Positions 1-11,109 of a stretch of DNA of 64,000 bases are shown here, one piece after another; within the stretch, counting starts at the first letter, position 1, and each line of letters opens with the position of its first letter. Origin of the DNA: Nyssa sinensis (lineage: Eukaryota > Streptophyta > Magnoliopsida > Cornales > Nyssaceae); NCBI GenBank assembly GCA_008638375.1, contig CM018052.1:20130571-20194570 (forward strand), written 5' to 3'. The notes under the pieces are model-generated. The model had not been told where the DNA came from, did no database searches, and saw only the letters and a list, made by a program, of their open reading frames with translations. The translations under genes were made by a program, and so were the position numbers.

Positions 1-870
1 ACTAGGGAGTGTACAAGGTGATCTTAATAGCATTAGCTTCACAATTTAGGAAAATGACTCTTGTAGTCACTATTCTTCAAGTGCCTGTGTGATTCATCCA
101 AAAATATTGACAAGTTTCTCGTACTAAACGAGCACATAAGCTGTAGACGTGAAAAAAATTATCCGTGATACTTATTCTGGTTGAAGGGTTTAATATTTGT
201 CTAAGTTGAATGAGTACACAAGTGATGTTTCTAGCCACCTCGAAAAAGAAGGGTGCAAGTTTCAAGTCTCAATTGGGAGTTGGGACATAGGTGTCCTTGT
301 ATTACTTATAAAAAAAAATAAAAATCCAGATACTTGTTTGTTGATAGAACCAAACTTTCAATTCTTTGGTATCTCCATTTTGCTTAAATTTTCCATAATT
401 TTTGGTGATTTGATTAATTCTTCTGATTTTTGTTGATATATCATTTTTCTGGGTTTGAGATTCCATTTTATCGGTATTTTATTATTGTAGGCAAATAAAC
501 ATGTCTGGAGGAGCAGTATAGAACACAATGAGAGGACACATCAGTGTCAACTAGGTAATATTTCTATAATCTCTCGTTGAAATGTTTTTGGAGTGAATTG
601 GAGGTAATGATACTATTTAGATATTACTCAAAATGTCTCCGATAATTGTTTGTTGGAGCTTTCAGAGAGTGGGATTGGATGATTCTATCCCATTCTATAT
701 CTTTTGATGATGGAGATATTTTGCTGATTTGTCAGTGAGCAAAGACTAGACTCTTCTGAAAGTAGCCGTCTGTCTAAACTTGGTAAGTAAAGTTTTTTGG
801 TGGTGGTTTTAAAGACCGGAATCAAATCCTACCTCCATTCGGATTGGAGGTCTACGGGCAGGGTAGGGCT
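1..870. other. Gene-poor stretch, no supported gene
   Basis: No reading frame here has family features I recognise. Two short exon-like stretches occur: an AG-bounded open segment at 491-554 ending before GTAATA, and one ending near 782 before GTAAGTAAAG. Their phases do not join into one frame, so neither is called. The DNA is AT-rich and of low complexity. Confidence 0.5.
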
Positions 871-1078
871 ACCTCAGTTGTGTAGCCCAGCCATTATTGG
901 ACCAAAACAAAAAGACAAAAGAGTCCTGACTCATGACTCATCTTATCCAATCTACTAGTACTTTTTTGATGTTTCCTTTATGAGCAACCTCAGTTGTGCA
1001 GCCCAGCTGCTAGACCAAAACAAAAAGACAAAAGAGTCCTGACTCATCTTATCCAATCTATTAGTACTTTTTTTTTTT
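871..1078 (+). repeat. Local direct repeat, two units of about 100-115 bp
   Basis: The unit starting ACCTCAGTTGTG at 871 recurs at 987. Both units contain the same AAACAAAAAGACAAAAGAG core followed by a match to TCTTATCCAATCTA. The first unit has a small internal duplication of the ACTCATG type. This is a recent tandem duplication with no coding content. Confidence 0.8.
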
Positions 1079-1079
1079 A

Positions 1080-1290
1080 TGTAAAATAAATTGTAGAAAA
1101 ATTTTTAATACTGTAAAATTCTTAATACGGGATTACGTATAATATCAACGTAATTAGAATTGTATAAAATTTGATGAATGATTTGAAATCGATATGTTGA
1201 TTAGTATTCATTACTTTGAAATGACCTATGCAATTTTTCGGACAAATTTTATTTCGTTATAAACTTTAAAAACGCGTTTTCATATTCTTT
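1080..1290 (+). repeat. Degenerate fragment of the solo-LTR family found at 2250
   Basis: The segment aligns over about 200 bp with the 5' half of the LTR at 2250-2841. Shared landmarks in the same order are TTGTAGAA, ATTCTTA, ATCGATNTG, TGATTAGTA and TTTTTCGG. It is much more diverged than the three full copies and lacks the 3' half, so it is an old, partial relic. Confidence 0.6.
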
Positions 1291-1335
1291 AATTCTTGCA
1301 CATCTAGTTCTCAAGGTACAATATTTTTTTTTTCT

Positions 1336-1930
1336 TTGCTTTAGTTTGGATCCTTAGCTGTAATCTGAAACTGTTGTTTCAGTGTCTCCGAAATCAGTAA
1401 ACCTGAGCATTGGTTTGTTGATATTTTAAGATGGTATTAAAACTTAACTTCAACCTTTTTGACTTTTTACCCATTGGTTGTGGGGATTGCATGGTCATCT
1501 ATCTTAGCTTTAAGATTATAGATAAAATGAAGAGGATATATGGGTTGTTTGCTTCTTTATAAATTGTGAATAGCTGAAATTTTCCTTGTACAATGGCCAT
1601 AAGACTGAATTCTACAGCTTCCAATGGTACTCTAGCTCTCACTTCAACCTCTTATTTTTTATTTTTTTGAGTCTGATGTGCATTGTTGAATGTAATCTAG
1701 AATAATTTCTCGGTTTCATTTCTTGAATTGATAGGTATGATAAAAGAAAAAAGAAAGAAAATGACGTGAGCTTAGTTAGCGGAGAAATTCTTCATTGGGA
1801 CTAGCATATCACGTTATTGGTATGCACGATTAATGAAAGGTTGTCATGTGTGGCTGGAATTAAAAAAGAGGTGTTTGACGATCGTCATGACATATATGGT
1901 AGCCTGTCAATGGTAGGGCGCATCATCACG
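1336..1930 (+). repeat. Dispersed repeat, copy 1 of a pair (with 3181-3765)
   Basis: From TTGCTTTAGTTTGGATCC onward this segment matches 3181-3490 closely. Shared blocks include TGGGGATTGCATGGTCATCT and TTTATAAATTGTGAATAGC. Similarity weakens after about 1640 and returns near 1785 (GGAGAAATT, then GGTTGTCATGTGTG). The two copies lie about 1.85 kb apart in direct orientation, so this is a local duplication. I see no protein in it. Confidence 0.7.
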
Positions 1931-2142
1931 TGGTGTTTTAACTCAACAATATAAGGTGCTTTTGGATGAGAAGTTTTAAAACTGCCAAGAAAAAATAATA
2001 GAAAAATGAAGTAACGACAATCTCAGTCAGAATTATCAAAAGCCTATTTTTCTATTTAATTGCATTTTTTATTGCAGAACTTGTTGCACTTTTGTCTCAA
2101 AACACTAAATTAGCAATACAAAACATTTTGTTTTTCAATTTC

Positions 2143-2148
<6 letters not shown>

Positions 2149-2180
<32 letters not shown>
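2149..2180. repeat. (TA)n microsatellite
   Basis: An uninterrupted alternation of T and A of about 32 bp, next to the solo LTR. Confidence 0.9.
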
Positions 2181-2181
<1 letters not shown>

Positions 2182-2249
2182 TTGTGTGTTTAAGAAGAAA
2201 CATATAAAATAATGAACAAAAATAAGAGAACTTCTCAAGTGAAGATTAA

Positions 2250-2841
2250 TGATGTAGAACAGATTGCAGAAGAATCTCTAGTGTAGCAAAATTCTTAGCA
2301 CGAGATTGTGTGCAACGTCAACGTGATCAGAATTGCATGCAATTCGGTGGGTGGCTTCGAATCGATGTGCTGATTAGTACTTATTGCTTTGCAATGACTT
2401 ATGCTATTTTTCGGGCAAATTCCTTCGTTGTGGACTTCAACAGCGTGTTTTTGTATTTTTTGCTATTTATGGTAATAATGAGCGGCTTAATTTCGGAAGC
2501 TACAGTTGACGTTTGGAGTTGTCTTTTTGGCAGACTACTGTTTAAGTTTAGGGTTTTTGGTTTATACTTTTAATTAGAATATTTTTGTTTTTCAAATTTT
2601 TTGTATTTTTTCTTATTTTAATTATTACTTTCCTAGTCCTAGTCGAATTAAGTTTTGCTGCCTATATAAAGGCTGTTCTTTTCATTGTAAGGTTAACTTT
2701 TGATTCAATAAAAATATTTTCTTTCTGAGATCTTATTCTCTGTACTTGTTGATTCGGGTGTGTTACCTTTGTTTGTGAATTCAGACGATTTTTTCAAGAA
2801 ACAGGCGGTATCCTATTTCTTCACAAGCTTCCGCTACGTCA
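2250..2841 (+). mobile_element. Solo LTR, family A copy 1, 592 bp, with TSD ATTAA
   Basis: The element begins TGATGTAG and ends CTACGTCA, a TG...CA pair with short inverted ends as expected of an LTR. It is bounded by ATTAA at 2245-2249 and ATTAA at 2842-2846, a perfect 5-bp target duplication. Inside are a TATA-like CTATATAAAG near 2662 and an AATAAA signal at 2707, the order expected for U3-R-U5. No second LTR or internal domain is attached, so it is a solo LTR left by recombination. Two further copies lie at 8935 and 27544 on the other strand. The parental superfamily cannot be told from the LTR alone. Confidence 0.85.
2662..2712 (+). promoter_or_regulatory. LTR promoter and polyadenylation signals of the solo LTR
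   Basis: CTATATAAAG near 2662 resembles a plant TATA box and AATAAA at 2707-2712 a polyadenylation signal. Their spacing of about 40 bp marks a short R region. Activity is inferred from motif order only. Confidence 0.45.
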
Positions 2842-3180
2842 ATTAAGAACGGGGCATACATTTTAAATTCATTGGACACACGAATTGCTTAACTTATATA
2901 GGATGCACTTAGTGTATATATTTACATGATAACTTCAAAATTCAAATATGACGAGCCATAATAAAATACGGAATTAGTATATTCTAATTATATTATATTC
3001 CGTTAATCATTTAGACTTTAAAAGAAAATCATTCTTGCAATACACATTCTACGCAATTTATATTATAAGCCTATTCTTAATGTACCATGTTTTAGAGTGG
3101 CATAATACTATCCCACGTAGTAAAATTAACCATGTTTCGGGTAACATTGGTCTCAATGCACATAAAGTAGTGGCATATCC

Positions 3181-3765
3181 TTGCTTTAGTTTGGATCCGT
3201 AGTTGTAATCCATGAAAACTGTTGTTTCAGAGTGTTTTAAACTCAGTAAACCTAAACACTGCGTTGTTAATCCTTTAAGATGATGTTGGAACTTATCTTC
3301 AAACTTTTTTATTTTTTACCTACCGGGTGTGGGGATTGCATGGTCATCTATCTTTGCTTCAAGATTACAGGTAGAATGAATAGGATTGATGGGTGGTTTG
3401 CTTCTTTATAAATTGTGAATAGCTGAAATGTTCCCTGTGCAATGGCCATGAGATTAAATTCTAGTGTTTCCAATGTTGCTCTCACTTCATAAGTGAGGAA
3501 AGATAAAATTATTTAAGTGCATTATAACTCAAAATTAAAATAAATTTATGATTTCATTTGACCTAATTAGGGGTACTTCAAAAGGCAAGAAAAGATTGAG
3601 TTGGTTAGAGGAGAAATTTTTTATCCGGAGTGGCATACAATGTCAGTGGTGTGCCCGGCCAATAAAGGGCTGTCATGTGTGTCATAGACCAAAAAAAAAA
3701 AAAAAGTGTTTGACATGTGCTATGATACACATGAGAGTTTGTCATTGATAAGACACACCAACATG
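3181..3765 (+). repeat. Dispersed repeat, copy 2 of a pair (with 1336-1930)
   Basis: This is the second copy of the segment at 1336. It ends in a block with GGGCTGTCATGTGTG and then a match to the AACATGTAGC/CACGTGG region. A 66-codon open frame starting at 3548 crosses the copy boundary and has no family features, so it is not called a gene. Confidence 0.7.
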
Positions 3766-5189
3766 TAGCACCAGTCCCAATAAAGACTTTTTGTGATTGG
3801 TGAGACTATTTGCAAAAATGCTTCACCAGCCACGTCATTAACATTTTCTTTTTTTTAAAAAAGCCTTATTTCCATCTAACTTTTTTTTACCAAATTCATG
3901 TGATTTGGGACATAAGAAGGCTAATTGTAAACTTATTTATGATTTCTTCACTACTCAAATTGTTACATCAACTAACCTTTTCAAAATTTACATGAGTCTG
4001 GTAAATACTAAATGAGTTTCATTCTTTCCCTATTTGATATTCATGTTTATTATTTAAATGGGTGGAACATGCACTTTCACGACCGACTTTTGAACTCCTT
4101 CAAAGATATTTAATTAAGGGTTCCAGGATTTTGGGGTTTTGATTTTTCAACAAAAAATTTAATTGAAATAAATTGAAGAGATTTTCAGTTTTAAGGTCGG
4201 GTTTTGTTTCATCCTATATTTATTTGCATGAATTTGAAGCAATTTGGATATGTAGATGGATATTTCAAACCCGTGTCTAGCTGGCTCCGGAATTTGAAGT
4301 GAGGCGTCTACAATTCACTATAAACCAGGTTTGCATCATCTATTACTTTAATTATAATATAATAAATTTCTAATATAATGTGATAATCTTTGGGTCCTTT
4401 CACCTTTGTCTCAGGTTATCTATTCATATTATAGTCACTAACGTCAGCTAAGCTATTTGGGTTAAACTAAAAAATCCCCATTTTCAAACTGATTTCAGGT
4501 TTATATCTTAGTTATCACGGATTTTCTCTACATCTCTTCATGATCTTTTTGGCCTTTTCCTTGACCATTAACTATTTTTTTTATTACAAGTAAATGTAAT
4601 CTATTCATAAATTATTAGAGAAATCAATCGACTAAAAGTGAAAATTTAGAAGAATCATAAGTTTATTGAACAAATTAGTCGACTGCCCAAGAAAATCGAT
4701 TGACTATTCCAAATTTAGGACATACACCAATTGACTAATTGTATAAACTAAAACCAGTCTATTGATTCTATTGAATCTATAAATATAACTCTTATTTCAA
4801 ACATTTCTTAAACACGCCATTACAACCCTGTTGTAGTCTCTCTCAACCCAACTTTCCAAACTCATAAAAATCCTCCAAATCAACATCAATTGCACCAAAA
4901 ACCAAGATATCTTCGTGTACATCACTTGAAAAAAGTCAACGAGTGGATCCTGAACTGGAAGCTTGAACCAAATCACGCTACAACACACAACATTTTCTCA
5001 ATATCAAGATTAACAAAAAGTACGAGGACCATATAAACCATAAAACACTTGAATATGGTAAGACCAATGACTTTCTCTTCCTCAAATCTCATTCATTCTC
5101 ATAAGATCCCACTTCGAATATCTAGATTCGAAAAGGTTTTTCTCCACTTCAAATATTCAATACACACTCTTAGTTAAAATATTTTACCC
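3766..5189. other. Intergenic stretch, no supported gene
   Basis: No gene is recognised. The part from about 3885 to 4115 is repeated, diverged, at 63700-64000 at the far end of the window; shared words are TTGTTACATCAACT, CCTTTTCAAAATTTA and GAGTCTGGTAAAT. The remainder is AT-rich unique-looking sequence. A 63-codon minus frame at 4797-4988 has no recognisable features. Confidence 0.5.
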
Positions 5190-5560
5190 TAAAAATAACA
5201 AAGTGCACTTTCACTTCTTTTTTTTAGCATTTTTTTTTTTAATTTTGACCAATTTTTTTTTTTAATTTGTTTTTCATTTTCAAATAAAAACTAATTAAAA
5301 CATTCTTTAAATAAAAAAATATAAGTTATTTATCTTTTTTTTTTATATATATATAAAATGAAAAAATTCTTTTAATTTTTTTTTTTAAAAATGGTAAAAA
5401 TTGAAAAATTACAAAAAAGACACTTTTGTCATCTTGAAAAAATTAGGTCGGAAGGAGAAATTTTTTAATTTGTCAATAAAAAAAAATTAATATTATTTTA
5501 AAACTTCAGAAATTTTTTTTATAATTATTAAAATCCTCGAGAGATGTTAGTTAAATTTAC
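5190..5560. mobile_element. Possible relic of the MITE family seen at 35379
   Basis: Very A/T-run-rich DNA whose right end, read on the minus strand, begins GGTAAATTTAACTAA and continues with an AACTTCAGAAATTTT-type motif like the right arm of the MITE at 35379-35860. The left end is unclear and no target duplication was found. Low confidence: the similarity may be helped by low complexity. Confidence 0.3.
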
Positions 5561-5730
5561 CATAATTTATATTAAATGCATAGATGATGACAATGAAATA
5601 AATGAAGATAATAAATATTGAACTGAAACACAATCTTTTTTTTTTTTTTTTTAATATTTGTATGGTAGAATTGATATTTAAAGACTAAATTTAGAAGCCT
5701 CAAATTGATGAAAAGTCTATCGGTGTTGGG

Positions 5731-6492
5731 CACATTTATAATAAAATAAATGATGCCTTTATTAGGCACTTCTTTCCAAATGAAACATAAATTCCAATGC
5801 CATTTTGGAACTGCTAATGATATAGAATGTAGTAATTCATTTAAAAAATTTTAAAATTAACAATAAGAATTATGAGTGACACATTATTATTTTTATTTTT
5901 TAGTTTAATTATTATTTTTTCTTTTTTTAAATAAATTGAATTGGAGTTACATTCCGTTCAAGTTGAACTGTAATTACACCAAAAACGTAATCAGTTCAAG
6001 TTAAATCACAATTATACTAATAATTTCATTCAAGGTTTTAAACATAGAATTTCATGTTTCAAGCCTGATTTTCAAGTGGGGTAATAGCTACTAAGAAAAA
6101 AATTAAATAGATTAATATAGATTTTTTTTGCCAATTGGAGCTAGCTATAGGCTCGTTAATAATATGATTTAAGATCATTGATGACGGTGTATTATTATTT
6201 AATAATATATTAATAATTTATTCTCTTTTCATTTAAGATGTAAAATTTATTATATAAATATGAGACATATAACATTACTTCTAATAATTTAGTATAATAT
6301 TTTATGTGTGGTTCGTGTTGTTATGCACACCTTACTAGTATATATATATATAAAGAAAAATGGAATGATGAGAATTATAAAGGCTCTTTTATTTATTAAA
6401 CAACGGATAAATATTTAATAATTCTATCATAACAGTCTCAATTCTTAGATGATAGGTCACAAATAATTTTACAGTATATTGTTATTGATATA
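5731..6492 (-). repeat. PUP 3'-flank duplication, copy A (gene missing)
   Basis: From CACATTTATAATAAAATAAATG onward this segment matches 8398-8934 plus 9562-9830, and 29873-30650, which are the downstream flanks of the two PUP copies. The match stops near 6492, about 60 bp short of where the PUP stop codon would lie; unrelated DNA follows. It is therefore a third copy of the flank without its gene. Small indels separate the copies, and a (TA)n tract sits at the same place in each. Confidence 0.8.
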
Positions 6493-8313
6493 TAGGTGAG
6501 GTGTGTGTAAAGAGAAACATATTAAATATGGAATTTGATATTTTTGAATGGGTCTGGTACAGTGAGTTGGTAATGTGCCCGTCCAATGATATCCTGTCAT
6601 GTATAATATAACACACCTTATAAACGCGAGAGTTCCGTCTACTTGTTCGAAATGCTTTACATGCTTGAGCTGCTTAAGTCATTTTTTAATGTCACCTTCA
6701 TTCATGAGTTATTTACAATTCTGTCATTTCTTTATGGAAAAATCTTGAATGAGTCTGGTATAGTGAGTTGGCAATGTGCCCTTCCAATGGTATCCTGCTA
6801 TGTATAATATGAACCATCTTCCATCTTTTTTTGTCGTACATAGTCTATGTGGTAGAGTATTATTGAAAAGGCGCATTGACACGTGGCGTATCAAACCCAC
6901 TCAAGAATTCCCCTTGCTTTATAGACGGTGATGTAACCATCTCGGTTTCGCTTTTTTCCTAACCGACATTGATGTTTGAGGACTTCCTTGTTCCTTGTGA
7001 GAGATGAGAAAGGTTTAACGGAAAGTGGAATTTGGTTGCGGACGAAAGGGAATCACAAATCTGGGCCGGCTGTCTAGACTCATGTAGAGAGAGAAACAGT
7101 TTTGGAGGGAGGGAGGGGACATTTTTGTGTATTGATCTGTATGTCGAAGGAAACAGTAGGGGCAGAGAATGTTTTTAGAGAAGATGTGAAAATTGGGAGA
7201 GAGGGTTTTACTATGGGAGATGAAACTTGGAAATCATGATAAAGGTTGAGGTGTATTTTTTTAAGAGTTCAACACTTACTATGGTGCCGGAGGATCAAGC
7301 ACATTAGATCATGTATACTCGTTGATTTTTTCACCTATATGCTAAAGGTATACAATGTCAAGAATGTTGTTCACATGGATTGGATTCAATAAACCAATTT
7401 TAATAACAACTTTTTACATGGATTTATAAGAAGGAAAAAAATGAGAGAAAATTTGTTTGAAAGTTTTGCAATGGAGACCATATTTATTGAAAATAATGTT
7501 ATGTCTGTCTCTAGAAAATGTTAATATAAAACAAATTGTAGATTTTATTTATAAAATTAACATGTAATCAAGTGTTGCTTTTGCAACAAAATAACAAGTC
7601 TGTCATTAATACTATTAATATTTATTGGTATTAAAATTTAGTGTATTAATTTTTGGAAGATAGACGGAAAATGTTTTGTCTTGCCATACTTATTCACTAA
7701 TGAACCAAACTATAAAGGTAAAAAAGAATACGAATTTTGAAATTTATAATTACATTATTTTATTTTTTGGCTACACATCTTTATTTTATTTTATTTTCTC
7801 TAATATAGTATTATATCTTTTCAACTCTCTTTCTTTAGTTTCTAATTTTAGGAACACCTTGATTCGTTAGAAAAATAAATGAATGAGTACACATAGGTTG
7901 AGTATCTCTTCTATGCAAAAAACACATCGCGACAAGACATTCCAGAGTTAAAAATTACGAGTGTTGACGATGCTATTTAAATGAACTTGACAATAAACTT
8001 TGTTGTATATGTTGTATTTTCAGTTAAGTTTTGTGATGATGTGTATAATACATTATCAAATTATATATAAGATGTTATTTAGTAACGATGCATTCTTTTG
8101 AATTATCCTTTATCACTGTAATATTATTGATGCTTTTAGGTTTTAAAAAATAAAGAAATTAAATTTCAAGATTTATACATTATTATGGATATTTTTTTGT
8201 TGTACGTTTGATAGGATTAATTTTAAATTTGTTGAAATGAGAGAAGAGGGAGGTAACCATCTTCTGTATACGTGGCAATATTTTCCTTCAAATAACTAGT
8301 ATATATATATAAG
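6493..8313. other. Intergenic stretch with two copies of a short repeat
   Basis: No gene is recognised. A block of about 65 bp (GTCTGGTA, then GTGAGTTGG, then ATGTGCCC and ATCCTG) occurs at 6550-6610 and again at 6752-6812. Diverged relatives lie at about 1795 and 3628. A 64-codon open frame at 7676-7870 has no recognisable features. Confidence 0.5.
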
Positions 8314-8934
8314 CCAAGGTTTCGTCTCTGTTGGCCTCGCTAGTGACGAATAAGAAAATGTTTCACTCTGTCCGGTTATGAATGAACTACTGGGAGACCA
8401 CATTTATAATAAAATAAATGATGCCTTTATTAGGCACTTCTTCCCAAATGAAACATAAATTCCAATGCCATTTTGGAACTGCTAATGATATAGCATGTAG
8501 TAATTCATTTAAAAAATTTAAAATTAACAATAAGAATTATGAGTGACACATTATTATTTTTATTTTTTAGTTTAATTAATTTTTTTTTCTTTTTAAATAA
8601 ATTGAATTGAAGTTACATTCGGTTCAAGTTGAACTGTAATTACACCAAAAACGTAATCAGTTCAAGTTAAATCACAATTATGCTAATAATTTCATTCAAG
8701 TTTTTAAGCATAGAATATCATGTTTCAAGCATAATTTTCAAGTTGGGTAATAGCTACCAAAAAAAAATTTAAAATAGTTAATATAGATTTTTTTGCCAAT
8801 TGGAGCTAGCTATAGGCTCGTTAATAATATGATTTAAGATCATTGATGATGGTGTATTATTATTTAATAATATATTAATAATTTATTGCCTTTTCATTTA
8901 AGATGTAAAATTTATTATATAAATATGAGATATA

Positions 8935-9556
8935 TGACGGAGCGGAAGCTTGTGAAGAATTAGGACACCGTCTCATTCTTAGAAAATCGTCTGAATTCAT
9001 AAACAAAGGTAACACACTCGAATTCACGAGCACAGAAAATAAGATCTCAAAAAAAAAATTCTTTATTGAATGAAAAGTCAACCTTACAATGAAAAGAAAG
9101 AGCCTTTATATAAGCTGCAAAACCTAATTCGTTTAGGACTAGAACTCCTAATTTGATTAGAATTCCTAATTTGATTAGAACTTTAACTTTTAAGAAAGAA
9201 ATAATTAAAATAAGAAAAAACACCAAAAATTTCAAAAATAGAAATATTCTAACTAAAATAATAAATCAAAAGTTCTAAACTTAAGTAGAAATCTAACAAA
9301 AGGACAACTCCAAACGTCAACTGCAGCTTTAGGAAATTAAGCAGCACATTTATTACCAAAAGTAGTAAAAACGCGCTTTTGAAGGTTAAAACGAAAAAAT
9401 TTGTCCGAAAACGGCATACGTTCTGACAAAGCGATGAGTATTGATTGGCACATCGTTTTTAAGCCACCCACCGAATTTCACGTAATTCTGACCATTCTGG
9501 CGTTGCTCGTAATTCCGTGCTAAGAATTGAATTTTTCAACAACATGTACTACATCA
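8935..9556 (-). mobile_element. Solo LTR, family A copy 2, 622 bp, with TSD ATATA
   Basis: On the plus strand it runs from TGACGGAG to CTACATCA, the reverse of the copy at 2250. ATATA at 8930-8934 and ATATA at 9557-9561 form a perfect 5-bp target duplication. The uninterrupted flank copies at 5731 and 29790 give the pre-insertion sequence, independent proof of the boundaries. The TATA-like box and AATAAA are present on the minus strand. Since copies A and C lack it, it inserted after the flank duplicated. Confidence 0.88.
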
Positions 9557-9629
9557 ATATATAACATTACTCATAATAATTTAATGTAATATTTTATGTG
9601 TGCTTCGTGTTGTTATGCACACCTTACTA

Positions 9630-9674
<45 letters not shown>
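9630..9674. repeat. (GT)n(TA)n compound microsatellite
   Basis: A run of GT followed directly by a run of TA. The same compound repeat stands in the homologous position of flank copy C, while copy A has only a shorter TA run. Confidence 0.9.
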
Positions 9675-9677
<3 letters not shown>

Positions 9678-9870
9678 AAAAATGGAATGATGAGAATTAT
9701 AAAGGTTCTTTTATTTATTAAACAAAGGATAAATATTTAATAATTCTATCATAACAGTTTCAATTGTTAAATGATAAGTCATAAATAATATTAGTCACAA
9801 ATAATTTTACAGTGTATTATTATTGATATGACTATTTATCTTACTCTTGAAACCATGATAACTAAATAAT

Positions 9871-10696
9871 TCAACTGATGGGAGCTTCTGAAACATGATT
9901 TACACTTCTATGATTTTTAGACTTGGACTTCAAATCATCGAGATAATGCTGATAGATGTAGGAGACAAACCCCCAAACGGCCAACAACAAGGCGACCACC
10001 TTGACTCCATTCATCTTGTCATGGAAAAAAAAGACTGCCAGAACTGGAACAATAGGCAATCCAAATGTACTAATGACATTGCAGAAGAGGGAAGATACCT
10101 CAAAGATCAACCCTAATGCACCAATAGAGAAAACCTGCCAGGCCACAGCAAACCATACCAAGGTCATCACATAGGATAACTTCCCCAATCCAAATTCCTC
10201 CATCTCTCTTTTCAAACTCTTCCACTCTCCACTAGCAAAAATCCCCACCAGGATGACACAAGTTGCAACTAGGGACTCTAAGATTATCACTTGCAAGACT
10301 GTCCAAAAATTTTCTATTTTCAGAAGCTTTCTGAAGGACAGCTGTGTTGCAGACAAAATGAATGCATACCCTGCTGCTGCCCCAACAGTGCATAAGAACC
10401 CCATCGCAAACTTCCCTTTAGAAATTCCAGTGGAATTTGATGAGTTAGTATTGAATACGAGTAGGATGGAGGAGATGGTGAGAAGGACTATGGAGTTGAC
10501 TATGAAAGGAGTAAACTTCTGTGAATTGAGGAAGAAGGAGAAAAAAGCATTGAAGCCCAATTGGCTTGCACAGATGAGAGAGAAAGTAGAAATAGGAAGA
10601 TATTGGAGTCCCATTGAGTATAACATGGCATCTGCTACTAGGAATATGCCGAGAAAGAAACACACCATTCCAAGGATTAAGATAGAGGGTGGTTTT
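9871..10696 (-). pseudogene. PUP: 5'-truncated purine permease copy
   Basis: The frame is continuous from the KPPSIL-type junction at 10696 to the TGA at 9871. It encodes the C-terminal part of a PUP transporter, with about 11 amino-acid differences over 265 residues from the intact gene at 30688 (roughly 96% identity). Exon 1 and about 100 N-terminal residues, including the first membrane segments and the QSTATLLGRLYY region, are missing. Upstream of 10696 the sequence is unrelated. The first ATG in frame (10668) arose by a Thr-to-Met change and is not the ancestral start. Without the N-terminal helices transport is unlikely. The absence of stops or frameshifts shows the truncation is recent, or that the frame was maintained until recently. 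Confidence 0.85.
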
Positions 10697-11109
10697 GGCC
10701 TAAATACAGTTACATTATCAGTTTTGAGTTTTTGACACTTAAATTCTTTTAATAGGTCATTTCTTTTTTAGGAATGGGGAGTTAGGTCAATATTACGAAA
10801 TAAATGAGTAAATAAATAATAAAGTATGCAATGATAAATAAGAATATTTAAGTGTTCTCACTAGGGTACCCATTCTTCAAAAACTTTATTTGTATATGGT
10901 CCTTGCAAGTAAAGTCTGGCTTTGCCAAGGAGAAAGGATCATTTATTGACCAGTTAGTTTGTTCAAAATCAATGAATCCGAACTAACAATGTCAATGTCA
11001 TAAGCTTTTTTTTTTTTGGTCAATTACTTACATATTTATTGTTTGTATGTATAGTATTGCTGAAAATTTGAAGTTTACTAAACTTTTCAATCTAGATTGG
11101 AGGTTATAC
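10697..11109. other. Junction between truncated PUP and MULE, no gene
   Basis: The sequence after the PUP break (GCCTAAATACAG onward) has no counterpart at the intact PUP. It may include the left terminal region of the MULE, but I could not find a matching inverted repeat on the far side. Confidence 0.4.

Larger units (their letters stand above)
8314..9870 (-). repeat. PUP 3'-flank duplication, copy B, split by a solo LTR
   Basis: This is the downstream flank of the truncated PUP at 9871. It starts CCAAGGTTTCG and matches 29790-30687 nearly throughout. It is interrupted by the solo LTR at 8935-9556; removing that insertion and one ATATA restores colinearity with copies A and C. A compound (GT)n(TA)n microsatellite at about 9630-9674 is shared with copy C at about 30462-30507. 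Confidence 0.85.

Noticed and set aside
491..786. Two exon-like open segments near the left end
   Set aside because: Splice phases do not match, no start or family signature, no support from neighbours.
3548..3748. 66-codon Cys/Lys-rich open frame
   Set aside because: Spans a repeat junction and an A-run; the sister repeat copy does not keep the frame.
9895..10735. Plus-strand open frames across the truncated PUP (73 and 160 codons)
   Set aside because: Antisense shadows of the PUP frame; the equivalent frames recur over the intact gene at 30712-31633.
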